Assembly (NCBI GenBank): GCA_964559865.1
Contig: CAZLJD010000007.1
Coordinates: 1-64,000 of the forward strand
Source of the DNA: JAGHAJ01 sp964559865 [NCBI: uncultured Synergistota bacterium]
GTDB lineage: Bacteria; Synergistota; JAGHAJ01
Direction: 5' to 3'
Length of the DNA: 64,000 nucleotides
Positions 42,803 to 50,912 of this stretch are shown here, one piece after another; positions within the stretch are counted from its first letter, which is position 1; every line of letters begins with the position of its first letter. The notes beneath the pieces are model-generated. The model had not been told where the DNA came from. It saw only the letters and a program-made list of their open reading frames with translations, and made no database searches. Both the position numbers and the translations under genes were made by a program.

Positions 42803-45800
42803 ATGACGCTACCAGAGTTTTCGGTTAAAAGACCTGTAACTACTATCATGATATTTGTTGTGGTTTTGATTTTGGGTGTGATGGCGTTGTTGAACTTCAA
42901 TATAGACTTGCTACCTAAGATGACTCCTCCGGTGGTTAGCGTGATTACTGCTTGGCCTGGGGCAAGTGCCCAAGATGTGGAAACTAATGTTACCAAGCAC
43001 CTTGAAGATAGGCTGGTTACCGTCTCCAACCTCGACGAGATAACATCTAAATCGCTGGACAACCTTTCCGTTATTTCGTGTAAGTTTAAGTGGGGGACTG
43101 ACTTACAGGAGGCTACTAACAACATAAGAGACATGGTGGACCTTGCAATGAGAGACCTTCCAACGGATGTGGAAAAGCCCATGATATTCAAACTTAATAC
43201 GGCGATGATGCCCATAATGTTTATTGCCGTGACGAGTAAGAGAAACTACGAGGAGTTGTATCACATAGTAGATAAAGAGATATCTGATAGACTGAAGAGG
43301 GTTCCGGGTGTGGGGGCTACCATTATCTATGGGGGATTGAAGAGACAGATAAATATATTTCTGGACAAGGATAAGCTCATTGCGTACCACATGCCAGTGT
43401 CCCGCATCATAGACATGCTGAAAGCAAGCAATCTTAACCTGCCCGTAGGGGATATAAAACTTGGCAAGAAAGACTACTTTATCCGTGTCCCTGCAAAGTA
43501 CAAGACGGTTGATGAGATAAAGAACACAGTTGTTGGTAGTTTTAAGGGAAAGGTTATATATCTAAAGGATGTCGCTACCGTGAGGGATAGCTTCAAAGAG
43601 GTCAGAATGCACGCATGGCACAACGGTATCCCATCTGTGCTTATGATAATACAGAAGCAGTCAGATGCTAACACCGTTAATGTGATAGATAGAATAAAGA
43701 AGAAACTCAAGGAGATACAGAAGATACTCCCCGGTGATGTAAAAATTCACATTGCGATGGACAATTCGAGGTTCATAAAGCATGCTATAAGCAACCTTGG
43801 TAGTACGCTCTTGTGGGGGATAGCACTTGTCATACTAGTTACTTACCTGTTTTTAAGGACATTTAATGCCAGTATGATTATATCCATGTCTATTCCGTTT
43901 TCTCTTATAGCTGCATTTCCATTTCTCTACCTCGGTGGATACACACTGAACATCGTTTCACTTTCCAGTCTTGCTATAGCGTCTGGTATGGTGGTGGACA
44001 ACTCTATCGTCATACTTGAGAACATCTCCAGACACATAGAGAGTGGAGAAAGGAGAAGTATAGCGGCGGTAATAGGTTCTTCTGAAGTTGGACTTGCAGT
44101 TATGGCGTCTACTCTTACTACTGTGGTTGTATTTGCACCTCTCGGCTTTGCAACCGGTTTTACAGGCGTTATGTTCAGACAGCTTGCATATACCATAATC
44201 ATTGTGATAATGGCTTCCCTATTTGTTGCGCTAACCTTTATACCAATGGCTTCCTCGAGATTGCTGGGCAGAAAAAAGATTAGGCGTGATAGGTTGGGTG
44301 ATAGGTTCTTTAACTGGCTAAGCAACATTTACGGAAGGCTACTCATGTTTGGGTTAAGTAACAGGATTGTTGTTATAGGAATAGCGATAGTGGTTTTCTT
44401 TGGTGCGTGGCTACTCTTTCCGTTTGTTGGTACGGAGTTTGTCCCCGATACCGACTCTGGAGATGTGACCATAACCTTCCAGTTACCGGAAGGAACGAGA
44501 CTCTCTGAGACCGATAAGATTGTTCACATGGCTGAAAAGTATGTGGTTAAACATGTTCCCGAAAAGCAGCACTATTTTGGCTTTGATGGTCAGGAGGAGA
44601 AGGGGGTTGCTGTTGCTCTCGGTATGGAGGAGGGTAGCAATGTAGGAGAGATAGGCGTAAAGCTCGTTCCCAAGAATGACCGTAAGAGGTCGTCGAAAGA
44701 GATAGCTTATCAGATAAGAGACTACCTGCTTAGGAATGCGCCTGGTATAAGCAAGATGACCGTTCAGACGGGTTCTGCTATGCGTTCTGTGATGCTTGGC
44801 ACCAAACCGATAGTAGTTGATATTCAGGGAGATAACCTTTCTGAGATGGTCAAGATTGCAAAAGAGTTGAAAAGACGGATTGAGAAGATACCCGGTGCGG
44901 TGAATGTTGCAGTCAGCCAAAGGGAAAATAGACCTGAAATATGGATAAAAATAAACAGAACGAAAGCAAGTATGTTGGGTGTCAACATTTACACGGTTGC
45001 AAGTACGCTTCGTACCTACTACTATGGCTCTGTTGCAGGGGAGTTCACGAGCGGTTCGAGTGATTACGACATAAGGGTTAAGATGCAGAAAGACTGGCGG
45101 AAGGATCTCCAACAGGTCCTGTCCATGCCTGTGCCTACCGTGACCGGAAAGATGGTAACACTGGGTAGCTTTGCTACCATAGAAAAGCGCTACGGACCGA
45201 TAGAGATAGACAGGAAGGATAGAAAGAGGATAGTAAAAGTGGACATGGATGTCCTGGGGCGCTCCGTTGGAGATGTTACCGATGATGTGAAAAAGGTCAT
45301 AAGTAAGATGGAAATTCCCCCAGGTGTGAGTATCTCTTTCAGTGGAGATGTTGAGGAAAAGAGGAAGAGCTTTGCAACGCTTTTTGAACTTCTCATACTT
45401 GGAATTGTGTTGGTTTACATGGTAATGGCGTCTCAGTTCGAGTCGTTCAGAGACCCGTTTGTGATAATGTTCTCCGTGCCGTTTGCGACTACCGGAGTGA
45501 TTGTGGGACTTCTCATAACAGGGACGAGATTTAACATAATGTCCTTTCTTGGGTTGGTTATGCTCTCTGGTATAGTGGTTAATAACGCCATAGTAATGGT
45601 GGACTTTACGAACCTGCTGAGAGAGAGGGGATACAAGCTATTTGATGCTATAGTAGAGGCGGGTAAGAATAGGTTAAGACCTGTGCTTATGACTACGCTT
45701 ACCACATTCTTTGGGATGCTACCACTTTTGCTTTCTCGTGCGGAAGGCTCTGAACAGTGGAGGCCCTTGGCTGCTGCCATGCTTGGAGGGTTGAGTGTTT

Positions 45801-45868
45801 CTACGCTTATTACTCTGTTACTCGTGCCCGTTGTGTACTCTTACTTTCACGGGAGGGAAGCGAGATGA
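42803..45868 (+). CDS. RND efflux transporter, AcrB/MexB type
   Basis: A 1021-residue inner membrane pump of normal length. It opens FSVKRPVTTIMIFVVVLILGVMAL and has twelve helices with two large periplasmic loops. The proton-relay helix reads SLAIASGMVVDNSIVILENI with a single Asp where AcrB has a pair, and the C-terminal half has GLVMLSGIVVNNAIVMVDF and RPVLMTTLTTFFGMLPL. The Asp-Asn arrangement occurs in many hydrophobe/amphiphile and uncharacterised RND groups, so the substrate cannot be assigned. Its stop overlaps the PG0541-like start by 4 bases. Confidence 0.95.
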   Translation: MTLPEFSVKRPVTTIMIFVVVLILGVMALLNFNIDLLPKMTPPVVSVITAWPGASAQDVETNVTKHLEDRLVTVSNLDEITSKSLDNLSVISCKFKWGTDLQEATNNIRDMVDLAMRDLPTDVEKPMIFKLNTAMMPIMFIAVTSKRNYEELYHIVDKEISDRLKRVPGVGATIIYGGLKRQINIFLDKDKLIAYHMPVSRIIDMLKASNLNLPVGDIKLGKKDYFIRVPAKYKTVDEIKNTVVGSFKGKVIYLKDVATVRDSFKEVRMHAWHNGIPSVLMIIQKQSDANTVNVIDRIKKKLKEIQKILPGDVKIHIAMDNSRFIKHAISNLGSTLLWGIALVILVTYLFLRTFNASMIISMSIPFSLIAAFPFLYLGGYTLNIVSLSSLAIASGMVVDNSIVILENISRHIESGERRSIAAVIGSSEVGLAVMASTLTTVVVFAPLGFATGFTGVMFRQLAYTIIIVIMASLFVALTFIPMASSRLLGRKKIRRDRLGDRFFNWLSNIYGRLLMFGLSNRIVVIGIAIVVFFGAWLLFPFVGTEFVPDTDSGDVTITFQLPEGTRLSETDKIVHMAEKYVVKHVPEKQHYFGFDGQEEKGVAVALGMEEGSNVGEIGVKLVPKNDRKRSSKEIAYQIRDYLLRNAPGISKMTVQTGSAMRSVMLGTKPIVVDIQGDNLSEMVKIAKELKRRIEKIPGAVNVAVSQRENRPEIWIKINRTKASMLGVNIYTVASTLRTYYYGSVAGEFTSGSSDYDIRVKMQKDWRKDLQQVLSMPVPTVTGKMVTLGSFATIEKRYGPIEIDRKDRKRIVKVDMDVLGRSVGDVTDDVKKVISKMEIPPGVSISFSGDVEEKRKSFATLFELLILGIVLVYMVMASQFESFRDPFVIMFSVPFATTGVIVGLLITGTRFNIMSFLGLVMLSGIVVNNAIVMVDFTNLLRERGYKLFDAIVEAGKNRLRPVLMTTLTTFFGMLPLLLSRAEGSEQWRPLAAAMLGGLSVSTLITLLLVPVVYSYFHGREAR

Positions 45869-46161
45869 AGATGCTCTTTGTGACATGTGCGGAAGGTGTG
45901 ATGGTGGAAGTTCAGGACTTGTTTAAAAGACTGGATATCTCTTCGTACACTGAGTTTTCTCCCGTAAGGGGGGTAGGTAAGGGTTCAGGTCCTCGTATGG
46001 GAACACACACATGGCCAGGCAGAAATGGTATAATATTCGCAGTTGTTGAAGATGAAAAGGCGGAAAGTGCAGCGAACGAGCTGTCCAGATTGAAAGAGGA
46101 CGATTACATAAAGAGAGAAGGTTTAAAGGTGTTCATATGGAGTATAGAGAGGGTGGTATAG
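45865..46161 (+). CDS. PG0541-family PII-like transporter-associated protein
   Basis: A 98-residue ferredoxin-like fold protein of the PG0541 transporter-associated family. It starts MKMLFVTCAEGVMVEVQDLF and has the family block SPVRGVGKGSGPRMGTHTWPGRNGI followed by IFAVVEDEKAESA. These proteins occur next to RND pumps and resemble PII/CutA signal proteins, so a regulatory role on the pump is likely, though untested. ATG 45865 lies in an ATGA overlap with the RND stop; the longer frame from 45757 is inside the pump gene. Confidence 0.85.
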   Translation: MKMLFVTCAEGVMVEVQDLFKRLDISSYTEFSPVRGVGKGSGPRMGTHTWPGRNGIIFAVVEDEKAESAANELSRLKEDDYIKREGLKVFIWSIERVV

Positions 46162-46162
46162 T

Positions 46163-47704
46163 GTGAAGATAACCTTTTTGGGGGCTGTGAGGGAAGTAAC
46201 GGGTTCTATGTACATGCTGGAGGGCAGTGGTAAGAGATTTCTCGTTGATTGTGGAATATTTCAGGGCAAGAGTGAACACACGAATGAGGAGAGTTTTCCC
46301 TTTGAACCTGCGGAAGTTGATTTTCTGATTCTAACACATGCTCACTTGGATCACTCTGGTAGGATCCCAAAGCTTGTTAAGGAGGGTTTTAATGGTAGGC
46401 TATTCATGACCTATCCTACATCAGAGCTGGTAAAGGTCCTTTGGAAGGACACCGTTAAGCTCATGAGGGAGGAAGCAGAGTGGAAAAACAGGAAGAATAA
46501 GAGGTCTGGCAAACCTGAAGTGGTGCCTCTCTTTGACATGGAAGATGTTGAGAAGGCATCGAGTCTCGTGGAAGTTGTCCCCTACGATGAGGTAGTTGAT
46601 CTGGGTGGCATGAGGTTTAGGTTCAGGGATGCTGGACACATACTCGGGTCTTCTTCTGTTGAACTTTGGGCAGATGGAGTGAAGGTCGTTTTTTCCGGAG
46701 ATTTAGGTCCTCAGAGAAATGGCATAGAGGGAGCACCGGCATTTATAACGGATGCCGATTATGTTGTGATAGAATCCACTTATGGTGATAGACTACATAA
46801 GGGGTTACCGGAGACGCGCAAAGAGTTCAGGGATGCAATATTGAGTACGGTAAAGAGAGGTAAGGTTTTGATACCCTCCTTCGTGGTGGACAGAGCACAG
46901 AGGATTATATATGAGCTTGCCCTCATGAAGTCAGACGGACTTTTGCCTCGTAACTTGCGCATATTCTTTGACAGCCCTATGGGGAAAGCAGTTACAGACA
47001 TATACAAGGAACACAAAGACTTGCTCTCTGGAGAGGTGCTTGAGTTTATGTCTAAGGGTTACGACCCGTTTGATCTGGATGGTTTGAGCTATGTTTCGTC
47101 AGTGGAGGATTCGAAGCGCATAAACGATGTAGAGAATGCCATAGTGATAGCTGGAAGTGGGATGTGTACAGGGGGTAGGATAGTTCACCACCTTAAACAC
47201 AACCTGTGGAAAGCTACGACGAGCGTGATATTCGTTGGTTATCAGGCTATAGGTACGCTTGGAAGGAGGATCGTGGAGGGCGCTGAAAGGGTGAGAGTTG
47301 CAGGTGAGGAGGTAAGGGTTGGAGCGCGTATATACACGATAAATGGTTTTTCTGCACATGCTGATAGGGACGAACTTACCAAATGGGTTTCAGGATTTGG
47401 TGAGAACACTACATTCTTTGTAACTCACGGTGAGGAGAGGTCCTCGCTCTCGCTGGCAGAGTCTATAATGCATACGGGAAGAAATGCGATAGTCCCCACA
47501 CTTGGGCAGACAATAGAGCTGGACCACAAGGAGCGGTTGGGTGTTGGCCTTAAACCCTCTGAAGAGAAGGTTTACATTTTAGACGATATCCAGGCTAAGG
47601 TTGATTATATAAAGAGGCATGGGGTTGAGCTCCCTCCAGATGTTGAGCTGATTTTAAAGAGTGTGGATGTACTGTTGGACACCGTCAAGGAAAAACTCTT
47701 ATGA
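46163..47704 (+). CDS. Beta-CASP metallo-beta-lactamase ribonuclease (TTHA0252-like)
   Basis: A 513-residue metallo-beta-lactamase fold protein with beta-CASP and RMMBL parts. Metal motifs: LTHAHLDHSGRIP (HxHxDH), DAGHILGSSS (His), FSGDLG (Asp), VIESTYGDR and FSAHADRDEL (His). The beta-CASP domain holds VLIPSFVVDRAQRIIYEL and GSGMCTGGRIVHHL. The group, typified by Thermus TTHA0252, contains RNA endo/exonucleases related to CPSF73. The GTG start lies 1 base after the PG0541 gene stop. It may take part in mRNA turnover; no link to efflux is implied. Confidence 0.92.
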   Translation: MKITFLGAVREVTGSMYMLEGSGKRFLVDCGIFQGKSEHTNEESFPFEPAEVDFLILTHAHLDHSGRIPKLVKEGFNGRLFMTYPTSELVKVLWKDTVKLMREEAEWKNRKNKRSGKPEVVPLFDMEDVEKASSLVEVVPYDEVVDLGGMRFRFRDAGHILGSSSVELWADGVKVVFSGDLGPQRNGIEGAPAFITDADYVVIESTYGDRLHKGLPETRKEFRDAILSTVKRGKVLIPSFVVDRAQRIIYELALMKSDGLLPRNLRIFFDSPMGKAVTDIYKEHKDLLSGEVLEFMSKGYDPFDLDGLSYVSSVEDSKRINDVENAIVIAGSGMCTGGRIVHHLKHNLWKATTSVIFVGYQAIGTLGRRIVEGAERVRVAGEEVRVGARIYTINGFSAHADRDELTKWVSGFGENTTFFVTHGEERSSLSLAESIMHTGRNAIVPTLGQTIELDHKERLGVGLKPSEEKVYILDDIQAKVDYIKRHGVELPPDVELILKSVDVLLDTVKEKLL

Positions 47705-47727
47705 CCTCTGTTTGGGGGTGTTTTGCT

Positions 47728-49128
47728 GTGGATTATAGAGTGGAAAGAGATGCCCTTGGTGAGGTGAAAGTCCCTGCTGATAAATATTGGGGTGCACAGA
47801 CGCAGAGGGCTGTTATGAACTTTCGCATCGGTCAGGAGAGAATGCCTGTGGAGGTTATTAGAGCATTTGCAATTATTAAAAAGGCAGCTGCGATAGCGAA
47901 CAACAGATTGGGTGTGCTTGAAGATGACATAAGAGATGTGATCTGTCAGGTTGCAGATGAAATAATAGAGGGAAAACTTGATGACCACTTTCCCGTTTCC
48001 GTTTGGCAAACGGGTTCTGGTACAGCGACAAACATGAATGTGAACGAGGTTATCAGCAACAGAGCAAATGAGATCTTGGGTTATCCTCTTGGCAGTAAGG
48101 AGCCTGTTCATCCGAATGACCATGTTAATAAGTCTCAGTCCTCCAACGACACTATGCCCACGGCTATGTCTGTGTCTGCTACGGTTATGATCCTTAGGGA
48201 GCTTTTGCCTGAGTTGAGGAAGCTGAAAGAGGCGTTTGTTGTGAAATCTGAGCTCTTTATGGACATCATAAAGGTTGGTAGGACGCACCTGCAAGATGCC
48301 GTTCCTATCACTCTTGGGCAGGTTTTTTCTGGGTATGTTGCTCAGATAGAACATGGTATTAGGGTCGTTGAGGTTGCACTTTCACACTTGAAGGAGCTTG
48401 CCATTGGTGGTACGGCAGTAGGCACTGGACTCAATGCACCTGAGGGTTTTGATGCGATTGCCGTAGAAGAAATATCCAAGATGACGGGTATAGATTTCGT
48501 GCCTGCTGGTAACAAGTTTGAGGCTATTGCTGCTCACGATGCCGTGTCAGAAATGAGTGGGGCGTTAAAGACAGTGGCAAACGCTCTGAACAAAATAGCA
48601 AATGACATAAGGATACTTTCTTCAGGCCCTCGATGTGGAATAGGCGAGATACAAATACCTGCAAATGAGCCGGGTAGTTCTATAATGCCGGGTAAGGTGA
48701 ACCCTACCCAGTGCGAGGCGCTCACTCAGATATGTTGTCAGGTGATAGGTAATGATGTTGCCATAAATATGGGGGCATCCGGACTTGGATTAGAACTTAA
48801 CCTCTACAAGCCGCTGTTGATATACAATCTGCTTCAGTCCGTGAGACTGCTTACAGATGGCTGTAAATCTTTTAGAAAGCACCTTGTAGAGGGCATACAG
48901 CCCAATGTGAGAAAGATAAAAGAATACCTTGATAGAGACCTCATGCTTGTTACACCTCTCGTCCGTAAGGTAGGGTATGATAAGGCTTCTGAGATTGCCC
49001 GCATTGCTGAGGAAAAAGACATAACACTGAGAGAAGCGGCTATCTTCTCAGGATATCTTAGTGCGGAGGAGTTTGATAGAATAGTTGACCCGAAAAACAT
49101 GATTTCTCCTTACAAGGCGAGTCAGTAG
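47728..49128 (+). CDS. fumC: Class II fumarate hydratase
   Basis: A 466-residue homotetrameric enzyme of the fumarase/aspartase superfamily, interconverting fumarate and malate. Motifs: KYWGAQTQRA, WQTGSGTATNMNVNEVI, VHPNDHVNKSQSSNDTMPTAM, GRTHLQDAVPITLGQ, GGTAVGTGLNAP and the superfamily signature GSSIMPGKVNPTQCEA. GTG 47728 (MDYRVERDALGEV) is chosen because GGGGGTG lies 8 bases upstream; the upstream ATG 47701 overlaps the nuclease stop. Its 3' end overlaps the phosphatase gene by 7 bases. Confidence 0.96.
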   Translation: MDYRVERDALGEVKVPADKYWGAQTQRAVMNFRIGQERMPVEVIRAFAIIKKAAAIANNRLGVLEDDIRDVICQVADEIIEGKLDDHFPVSVWQTGSGTATNMNVNEVISNRANEILGYPLGSKEPVHPNDHVNKSQSSNDTMPTAMSVSATVMILRELLPELRKLKEAFVVKSELFMDIIKVGRTHLQDAVPITLGQVFSGYVAQIEHGIRVVEVALSHLKELAIGGTAVGTGLNAPEGFDAIAVEEISKMTGIDFVPAGNKFEAIAAHDAVSEMSGALKTVANALNKIANDIRILSSGPRCGIGEIQIPANEPGSSIMPGKVNPTQCEALTQICCQVIGNDVAINMGASGLGLELNLYKPLLIYNLLQSVRLLTDGCKSFRKHLVEGIQPNVRKIKEYLDRDLMLVTPLVRKVGYDKASEIARIAEEKDITLREAAIFSGYLSAEEFDRIVDPKNMISPYKASQ

Positions 49129-49901
49129 AGAAGCGTTTCTATTTTAAGGTTTGATGTAGCCTTTAATATACCTATGCGGGCGGAAGGGTTGCCGTATCTG
49201 GTGGAAAAGACGGTATAAAGTTTCTCATTCCACATAACTTTTATACCCTTTCCACCGATGTATTGATGTGCTCTTATCATTTTTTCTGTCTTCGTGCTGT
49301 TTAGGAATTCTATTAGTTCTTCTTCTGTATAACACCTTGTATTGCCACCTCGTGGGATGTATTCTTCGTTACAGGGATCATTCCATAAGAGCTGTAAGGT
49401 GTAGTCGGATTCGTCTTTAATTGTTTTTAACTCTTGTCTGCCGATAGGCGGAACCGTAGCACCTCCGTGTACGGCAATAATCCATTCGTCTATGAGGAAT
49501 GCTATCGGCAACAGACGGTAGAAGGTGTTTAAAGCCGGAAGAGTTTCGCCATAGAGCTCACCGGTTTTCCACCTTAATTCATTCAAGAATCCGTAGTAAC
49601 TGTTGAGCCTTATGTCTTCATGGTTTCCCCTTAGTAGAAAAACCTTCTCCTTTTGCTCAAGCTTCCATGTCAATAAAGTGGTCAAGACCTCTACACCTTC
49701 GTTTCCTCTATCTACATAATCTCCAAGAAATACGATAGGCGCTTTCCCTACCCATCTGTCTACTACATTTAGCACCTCAAGGTCTCCGTGTATGTCGCCG
49801 ATAAATACAATAGGAAGGTAGGACTTCTCCATTACTATTGCTTTTTCTTCCCTAACCGTGCTTGTATATGCCTGTAGTAGCTCTAACAATCTTTTGCTCA
49901 T
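49122..49901 (-). CDS. PPP-family metallophosphatase (serine/threonine phosphatase-like)
   Basis: A 259-residue PP1/PP2A-type metallophosphoesterase. The full set of motifs is present: VFIGDIHGDL (GDxHG), LGDYVDRG (GDxVDRG), LLRGNHEDIR (GNHE), IAVHGGATVP (HGG), plus a C-terminal RAHQYIGGKGIKVMW that fits the last His motif. Bacterial members act as protein phosphatases or on ApnA-type nucleotides. ATG 49901 is preferred over ATG 49919, since TATACT with TTCACA at a 16-base distance on the minus strand suggests transcription starts almost at the gene. It is monocistronic. Confidence 0.9.
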   Translation of the reverse strand: MSKRLLELLQAYTSTVREEKAIVMEKSYLPIVFIGDIHGDLEVLNVVDRWVGKAPIVFLGDYVDRGNEGVEVLTTLLTWKLEQKEKVFLLRGNHEDIRLNSYYGFLNELRWKTGELYGETLPALNTFYRLLPIAFLIDEWIIAVHGGATVPPIGRQELKTIKDESDYTLQLLWNDPCNEEYIPRGGNTRCYTEEELIEFLNSTKTEKMIRAHQYIGGKGIKVMWNEKLYTVFSTRYGNPSARIGILKATSNLKIETLLY

Positions 49902-49990
49902 ACAATTAGTATACAACATGCAGGCAAGTTGTGAATAAAAAGATTTATCTTTTTATGAATTTAGTAATAAGTTTTGAATAAACAAATATC

Positions 49991-50019
49991 TTGAGTTTAT
50001 ATAATTTACATGTTAAGAT
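49991..50019 (+). promoter_or_regulatory. Promoter of the exopolysaccharide operon
   Basis: TTGAGT (49991-49996) and TAAGAT (50014-50019) are 17 bases apart in a very AT-rich region. GGAGGGAGGG at 50041-50050 precedes the first gene. No other promoter is evident until 59958, so six or seven genes over 9.9 kb may be one transcript. Confidence 0.6.
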
Positions 50020-50054
50020 AATATTACTAAGCGTTTTTTTGGAGGGAGGGATTA

Positions 50055-50912
50055 ATGATGGACTTTTACAGAGACATGAGGCTAAAGGCTTTTTTCTTGT
50101 TTACCCTCCTTATGATAGTGGGAAGCTACATTTTTCTAAGAGTAACTTCTGTGAGTATAGAATTGTATGTTATGACTGCTGTATTCTTCTTTGTTATGTT
50201 TATAGGCATGGTAGGGGGAGTTGAGAAGGGCTTGATAGCTGCTTTAGTCTCTATTTTTGTTTACAGTACATATCTGATCGTGGTCAGATTGTACTTTCCA
50301 TGGAAGTCTCAATTTGATGTGTACGATTTGTTCTGGATTGCCTCTGTACCTGTTGGTGCGTGGGTGGGAGGAGGATTGCACAGGACATTTTATCACACTT
50401 ACGAATCCTTGAAGAACATGGAGGATCGTGTTCAGGGTTTGGTGTCGGCTGATGAGGAGACTGGGCTTGATGGGAGGAGTAGGTTTATTTACGAGTTGCA
50501 GAGCGAGATAGAGCGTTGCAGGAGATATGGTGGTAGATTTGGTCTGATGTTGATACAGGTACAGCTTTTACAGGAGTTTGAGTCACAGTACGGCAGGGAA
50601 GCGAAGCAGAAGCTTATAAAGAGCGTGGCAGAGCGAATGAATGCCTCTTTGAGGTTAGAGGATAGAAAGGGACGACTCTCAGAGGACGAGTTTGCTGCTA
50701 TCCTCTTAGAAGTGAGACACGAGAATGCAGACGTTGTCAGAAAGAGATTGAAGGAGAAGCTTGCGTTTATTGATCTACAGGTTAGACCGGAGGTATTCAA
50801 GAGAGTAAAAGTACATTTGAAGGTTGGAATCTCATTTTATCCGGAGGACGGTGAGGACTTCCCTACGCTCTATAGTAGCGCCAAGAAGGACTTTGAGTTT
50901 GATGTGGGTTAA
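50055..50912 (+). CDS. Four-TM protein with degenerate GGDEF and intact I-site (PelD-like c-di-GMP receptor)
   Basis: A 285-residue membrane protein. Four N-terminal helices (about 11-110) are followed by a short coil and a GGDEF domain (about 133-283). The active-site loop reads S209-E-D-E-F instead of GGDEF, and the first metal-binding Asp region (normally LDID) is IQVQ, so cyclase activity is very unlikely. The inhibitory-site motif RxxD is present as R200-L-E-D203, exactly five residues before the SEDEF loop, as in active cyclases. A membrane-bound, catalytically dead, I-site c-di-GMP receptor at the head of an exopolysaccharide operon is just the role of PelD. There is no GAF domain as in PelD. 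ATG 50058 is an alternative start. Confidence 0.85.
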   Translation: MMDFYRDMRLKAFFLFTLLMIVGSYIFLRVTSVSIELYVMTAVFFFVMFIGMVGGVEKGLIAALVSIFVYSTYLIVVRLYFPWKSQFDVYDLFWIASVPVGAWVGGGLHRTFYHTYESLKNMEDRVQGLVSADEETGLDGRSRFIYELQSEIERCRRYGGRFGLMLIQVQLLQEFESQYGREAKQKLIKSVAERMNASLRLEDRKGRLSEDEFAAILLEVRHENADVVRKRLKEKLAFIDLQVRPEVFKRVKVHLKVGISFYPEDGEDFPTLYSSAKKDFEFDVG

